A program made the translations under genes and the position numbers. DNA of 6,045 bases from HGM04593 sp045592125 (GTDB lineage Bacteria; Bacteroidota; Bacteroidia; Bacteroidales; Bacteroidaceae): assembly GCA_045592125.1 (NCBI GenBank), contig JAZNUE010000052.1:1-6045 (forward strand). Direction: 5' to 3'. Positions within the stretch are counted from its first letter, which is position 1; the number at the start of each line of letters is the position of its first letter. Positions 6,043 through 6,045 of the stretch are shown piece by piece. The notes beneath the pieces are model-generated. The model did no database searches. It was not told the DNA's origin and saw only the letters and a list, made by a program, of their open reading frames with translations.

Positions 6043-6045
6043 TCT

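Overview
The window looks like chromosomal DNA from a Bacteroidales bacterium (Bacteroides/Prevotella-like). This is inferred from three things: a ResB-CcsA fusion protein of the type found in that group, a perfect Bacteroidetes-type -7 promoter box (TAnnTTTG) upstream of it, and flanking repeat DNA that resembles dispersed intergenic sequence I remember from Bacteroides/Prevotella genomes. No search was run, so the species is not determined.

Layout. Positions 1-537 have no convincing gene. They hold inverted repeats, a direct repeat and an 18-bp imperfect tandem repeat. On the minus strand (2730 down to 538) lies a large membrane protein for System II cytochrome c maturation, a ResB/Ccs1-like half fused to a CcsA haem-handling half. 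A 110-bp divergent intergenic region (2731-2840) separates it from a plus-strand run of three tightly packed genes. These are aroQ (type II 3-dehydroquinate dehydratase, 2841-3269), nnr (bifunctional NAD(P)H-hydrate epimerase/dehydratase, 3266-4783) and a BASS-family (bile acid:sodium symporter-like) transporter (4780-5739). Both junctions are 4-bp ATGA stop/start overlaps, so the three are almost certainly co-transcribed and translationally coupled. After a short gap, a DUF1810-like gene begins at 5804. Only about its first 27 codons look authentic before the sequence runs into hairpin-rich repeat DNA that continues to the window end.

Function. The core is mostly housekeeping: aromatic amino acid precursor synthesis, repair of damaged nicotinamide cofactors, export/attachment of haem for c-type cytochromes, and an organic-anion transporter of unknown substrate. 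No pathway obviously links aroQ, nnr and the transporter, so the operon may be one of expression convenience. I found no RNA gene, CRISPR array, recognisable transposase or defence system. The least explained parts are the repeat-rich ends and the broken DUF1810 gene, and these are where a second look is most worthwhile.
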